Positions 61,855-64,000 of a stretch of DNA of 64,000 bases are shown piece after piece; the first letter of the stretch is position 1; each line of letters begins with the position of its first letter. This DNA is from Paraphoma chrysanthemicola (taxonomy: Eukaryota > Ascomycota > Dothideomycetes > Pleosporales > Phaeosphaeriaceae): assembly GCA_020744225.1 (NCBI GenBank), contig JAGMWG010000005.1, positions 1,612,001 through 1,676,000 of the forward strand. Reading direction: 5' to 3'. The position numbers and the translations under genes were made by a program. Under the pieces are notes generated by a model. That model saw only the letters and a program-made list of their open reading frames with translations, made no database searches and had not been told where the DNA came from.

Positions 61855-63523
61855 TCATGACGGAAGCCGTTTTCGAATCTCCTCAACCATGTTAGTCCTC
61901 TCGACGAGCACGCCGTCTTTCTCCGGATTGCTCTTGTCCTCGATGCCCATCACCTTTATCTTAACCTTGCCGTCCTTAAGCTCGTCTTCTCCCAGAATGA
62001 CTGCCAGCGGGACGCCTGCTGTTTCGGCCTGCTTGAACTGCTTATCTAGTTTAGGCTTCACCTTGTACGAGAATTCTGTCTTGATACCAGCAGCCCAAAG
62101 CTCTTGTGCGACTTGCATGCGCTCCGTTAGCATGCCCGTAAATCCCTTGCCACCAATTGCCATGACGAATGCGTCCACGTCCTTAGCACGCTCGTTCGAT
62201 TGACCGCGCGCCTTCATGATGCTAATGATGCGATCGATGCCGAACGAAATGCCAACGCAGGGTATCGGCTTTCCGCTGAACATGCCAACCAGTTCGTCGT
62301 ACCGTCCACCGGCTGCCACACTGCCCACGCCAATTTCCTGCTGTTTGCCTTTCTTCGTGGGTGCGGAGCCCTCTGTCACAACTTCGTATATGACGCCAGT
62401 GTAGTAGTCGAGTCCTCTTGCTAGCGAAAGGTCAAAGGATATGTTTTTCCTCGCACCAAAGGCATCCAGGTACTCAAAGAGTAGTTCCATGTCGCGGACT
62501 CCTTTGGCCACGTCTTCATTCTTCGACAGTACCTCGTCGGTCTTGAGGAACTCGATGATGTCGTCGCCGCCTCGTCGCTGTACCCAGCCGCCGATTTTGT
62601 CGGCAATGTCTGCTGCGAGTCCCTTGGTCTCCATTTCCTTCTTTACCTCTTCCCATGGCATCTAGGAACAATTAGCATACCGCTCCAAAGCAGGACGTCT
62701 CCACGTACCTTGTCTAGTTTGTCCACTGCCGAGCTTATGGGCCTGATCAGGTTCTCAGGTACGCCAGCAGCCTTGAAGATGCCATCTAGAACCTTGCGGT
62801 GGTTGATCTTGATTGTGTAGGTATCCCATCCCAACGAATCAAACACATCGGTCGCGATCTTGAGGACTTCGGCGTCGGGAATCATGGCGTCGTAGGAGCC
62901 GGCTATATCGATATCGCATTGGTAAAACTCCCTCATGCGTCCCTTTGTCATAGCGGGCTGATCACGGCGGTACACCTTGGCGATCTGGTAGCGCTTGAAA
63001 GTCTGCACACTTGGGTTCATGGCGAGCCAGCGTGCGAGCGGGACCGTCAAGTCGTACCGCAGCGAGCACAGTTCTCCGCCTTGATCTTGCAGGTCGTAGA
63101 TGAGCTTCGAGTCCTCGCCATATTTGCCGCTTAGAATCTCCTTCAGCTCGAAGACGGGTGTGTCGAGGGTCGTGGCGCCGTGGCGTTTGAAGACGCTTGT
63201 AACTTTCTCGAAGAGGCGGTCCCGAGTAGCAGCATCCTCGCCAGTCCCTACGGCTGTTAGCAACACGCCTCATAGATATATGCGCGCGAGGTGTTGCGCA
63301 TAGACGTACAGTCGCGTGTGCCCTTGGGGACTTTCAGGTTGAAGTTTTTGTTGTCCTTGCCCATGTCGTCATCGGCCGAGTTGATAAATTCCTGGTTGTA
63401 GAATTGGCGTACAGGCGTACAACGAACGGGCACTTGTATATGTGTGAACCTAGGTCGGCCTGGTGTTCGGGCGAGGTATTGAACGAGCGCGGGGCGGGCC
63501 AAGTGGGGTGCAAAGAGGCGCAT
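61855..63523 (-). CDS. hts1: histidyl-tRNA synthetase, probably both cytosolic and mitochondrial
   Basis: Exons 63310-63523, 62709-63247 and 61855-62661, 519 residues. The class II core is complete: KVPKGTRDW (joined by splicing), DTPVFELKEILSGKYGEDSK, LRYDLTVPLARWLAMN with motif 2 AKVYRRDQPAMTKGRMREFY, YQCDIDIAG, the HisRS-specific LARGLDYYTGVIYE and GGRYDELVGMF, motif 3 GISFGIDRI, and an anticodon-binding C-terminal domain (VMAIGGKGF, KTEFSYKVKPKLDKQFKQ). The enzyme charges tRNA-His using ATP. The first ATG (63523) gives an Arg-rich presequence (MRLFAPHLARPALVQYLART); a second in-frame ATG at 63364 (MGKDNKNFNLKVPKG) would give a cytosolic form of 466 residues, as in yeast HTS1, which makes both enzymes from one gene. 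Confidence 0.96.
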
Positions 63524-63703
63524 GGGTAGTGACTCAAAAACGGCACGAGCACACACACAGTCAAAGAGAAGGTGCACTTCGGGAATTCTTCGGTCCGTGC
63601 GCGTAAATATAGGAATCCTTATATCGATGCCAGAGCTGATCAGATTGCAATATGGGTATCTCGAAAGTTTAGGAAATTCTCTCGTAAAGCACCGCCACCT
63701 TCC

Positions 63704-64000
63704 CTACCAACGACTTCTGCACTCGAGGAGGTCGCGCTGTCCAAAACACTCTGCCACAATGGTCAAAATCATGTCGATCGTGACTCTGGTGTTGACGTCC
63801 GCCCAGTCCTCTTCCGCGCTATTAGGGATGGCATGACCATCTCTTCTGCCGACCGACTTGACACCTGCTCCGGTTGGTTTGCGGCTCTTGGGAGTCGGAG
63901 CTTTAGCATGCACCAGGCGATCTCCCAGTTGCGCTAGCAAGCGTTCTCGTGCTAGCTCAAGAGGATCACGCTCCGGGCTATCAGACGGCTCGTCCTCATC
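63704..64000 (-). CDS. C-terminal part of an unrecognised protein, 5' part outside window
   Basis: Leftward frame open from the right edge to the stop at 63704, 98 codons visible. It reads EDEPSDSPERDPLELARERL, LLAQLGDRLV, a basic linker KAPTPKSRKPTGAG and EEDWADVNTRVTIDMILTIV before ending in LLECRSRW. Acidic start and helical pieces suggest the tail of a larger protein. The family is not identifiable from this piece. Confidence 0.6.
   Translation of the reverse strand, partial: DEDEPSDSPERDPLELARERLLAQLGDRLVHAKAPTPKSRKPTGAGVKSVGRRDGHAIPNSAEEDWADVNTRVTIDMILTIVAECFGQRDLLECRSRW

Noticed and set aside
1..64000. CRISPR array, prophage, bacterial operon signals or rRNA genes
   Set aside because: None seen; spliced genes and eukaryotic families throughout show nuclear fungal DNA.

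Overview
The window is nuclear DNA of a filamentous ascomycete. The evidence is short introns (about 46-200 nt, mostly 46-65) with GTRNGT donors, CTRAC-type branch sites and YAG acceptors, together with a gene set of fungal type: APC11, RRN9, NBS1, ATG44/mitofissin, pyruvate kinase, CET1, RPN2, COX10, AA9 and AA7 redox enzymes, a CFEM/Pth11-type receptor, ASH1, ERF2 and HTS1. Protein style (serine/proline-rich fungal proteins, secreted Cys-rich protein, Pth11/CFEM receptor) fits Pezizomycotina, probably Dothideomycetes; that class assignment is inference.

Layout. 0-13.4 kb is dense housekeeping: an edge-truncated sulfurtransferase, APC11, a conserved hypothetical, an FMN-split-barrel protein, an SDR, a Pif1-like helicase carrying an RNase H1-type hybrid-binding domain, the Pol I factor RRN9, and a metallophosphoesterase broken by a one-base frameshift. 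13.4-18 kb is nearly gene-free, but it contains a strongly strand-asymmetric, TATA-led, CAT/GGTTGG-rich stretch that looks transcribed without encoding a long protein. 18-34 kb is dense again: a 20-cysteine secreted protein, NBS1, a four-exon mitofissin gene, pyruvate kinase, the mRNA-cap triphosphatase, proteasome RPN2 and COX10.

About 34.9-50 kb is accessory in character. It has an AA9 lytic polysaccharide monooxygenase, an AT-richer stretch with decayed ankyrin and unknown gene fragments, a CFEM seven-helix receptor, a dead Tad1-like LINE remnant, a tiny protein made of four 12-residue repeats, and a secreted FAD sugar oxidase (AA7-like) lying between two divergent secreted lactonase paralogues, with a CECR5-type HAD hydrolase in the group. 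50-64 kb returns to core genes: a large disordered protein, the SET-domain methyltransferase ASH1, the palmitoyltransferase ERF2, an MLRQ/B12D-like small mitochondrial protein, and histidyl-tRNA synthetase with two in-frame starts.

Functional threads. The 42.1-49.8 kb group is coherent: an AA7-type oxidase would turn sugars or oligosaccharides into lactones, and the two secreted beta-propeller lactonases would open them; the nearby AA9 enzyme makes similar lactone ends on cellulose. Mitochondrial functions recur (COX10, ATG44, the MLRQ-like protein, HTS1, sulfurtransferase), but the genes are not clustered by pathway. All exon models come from reading splice signals and reading frame by eye; no search or alignment was run.
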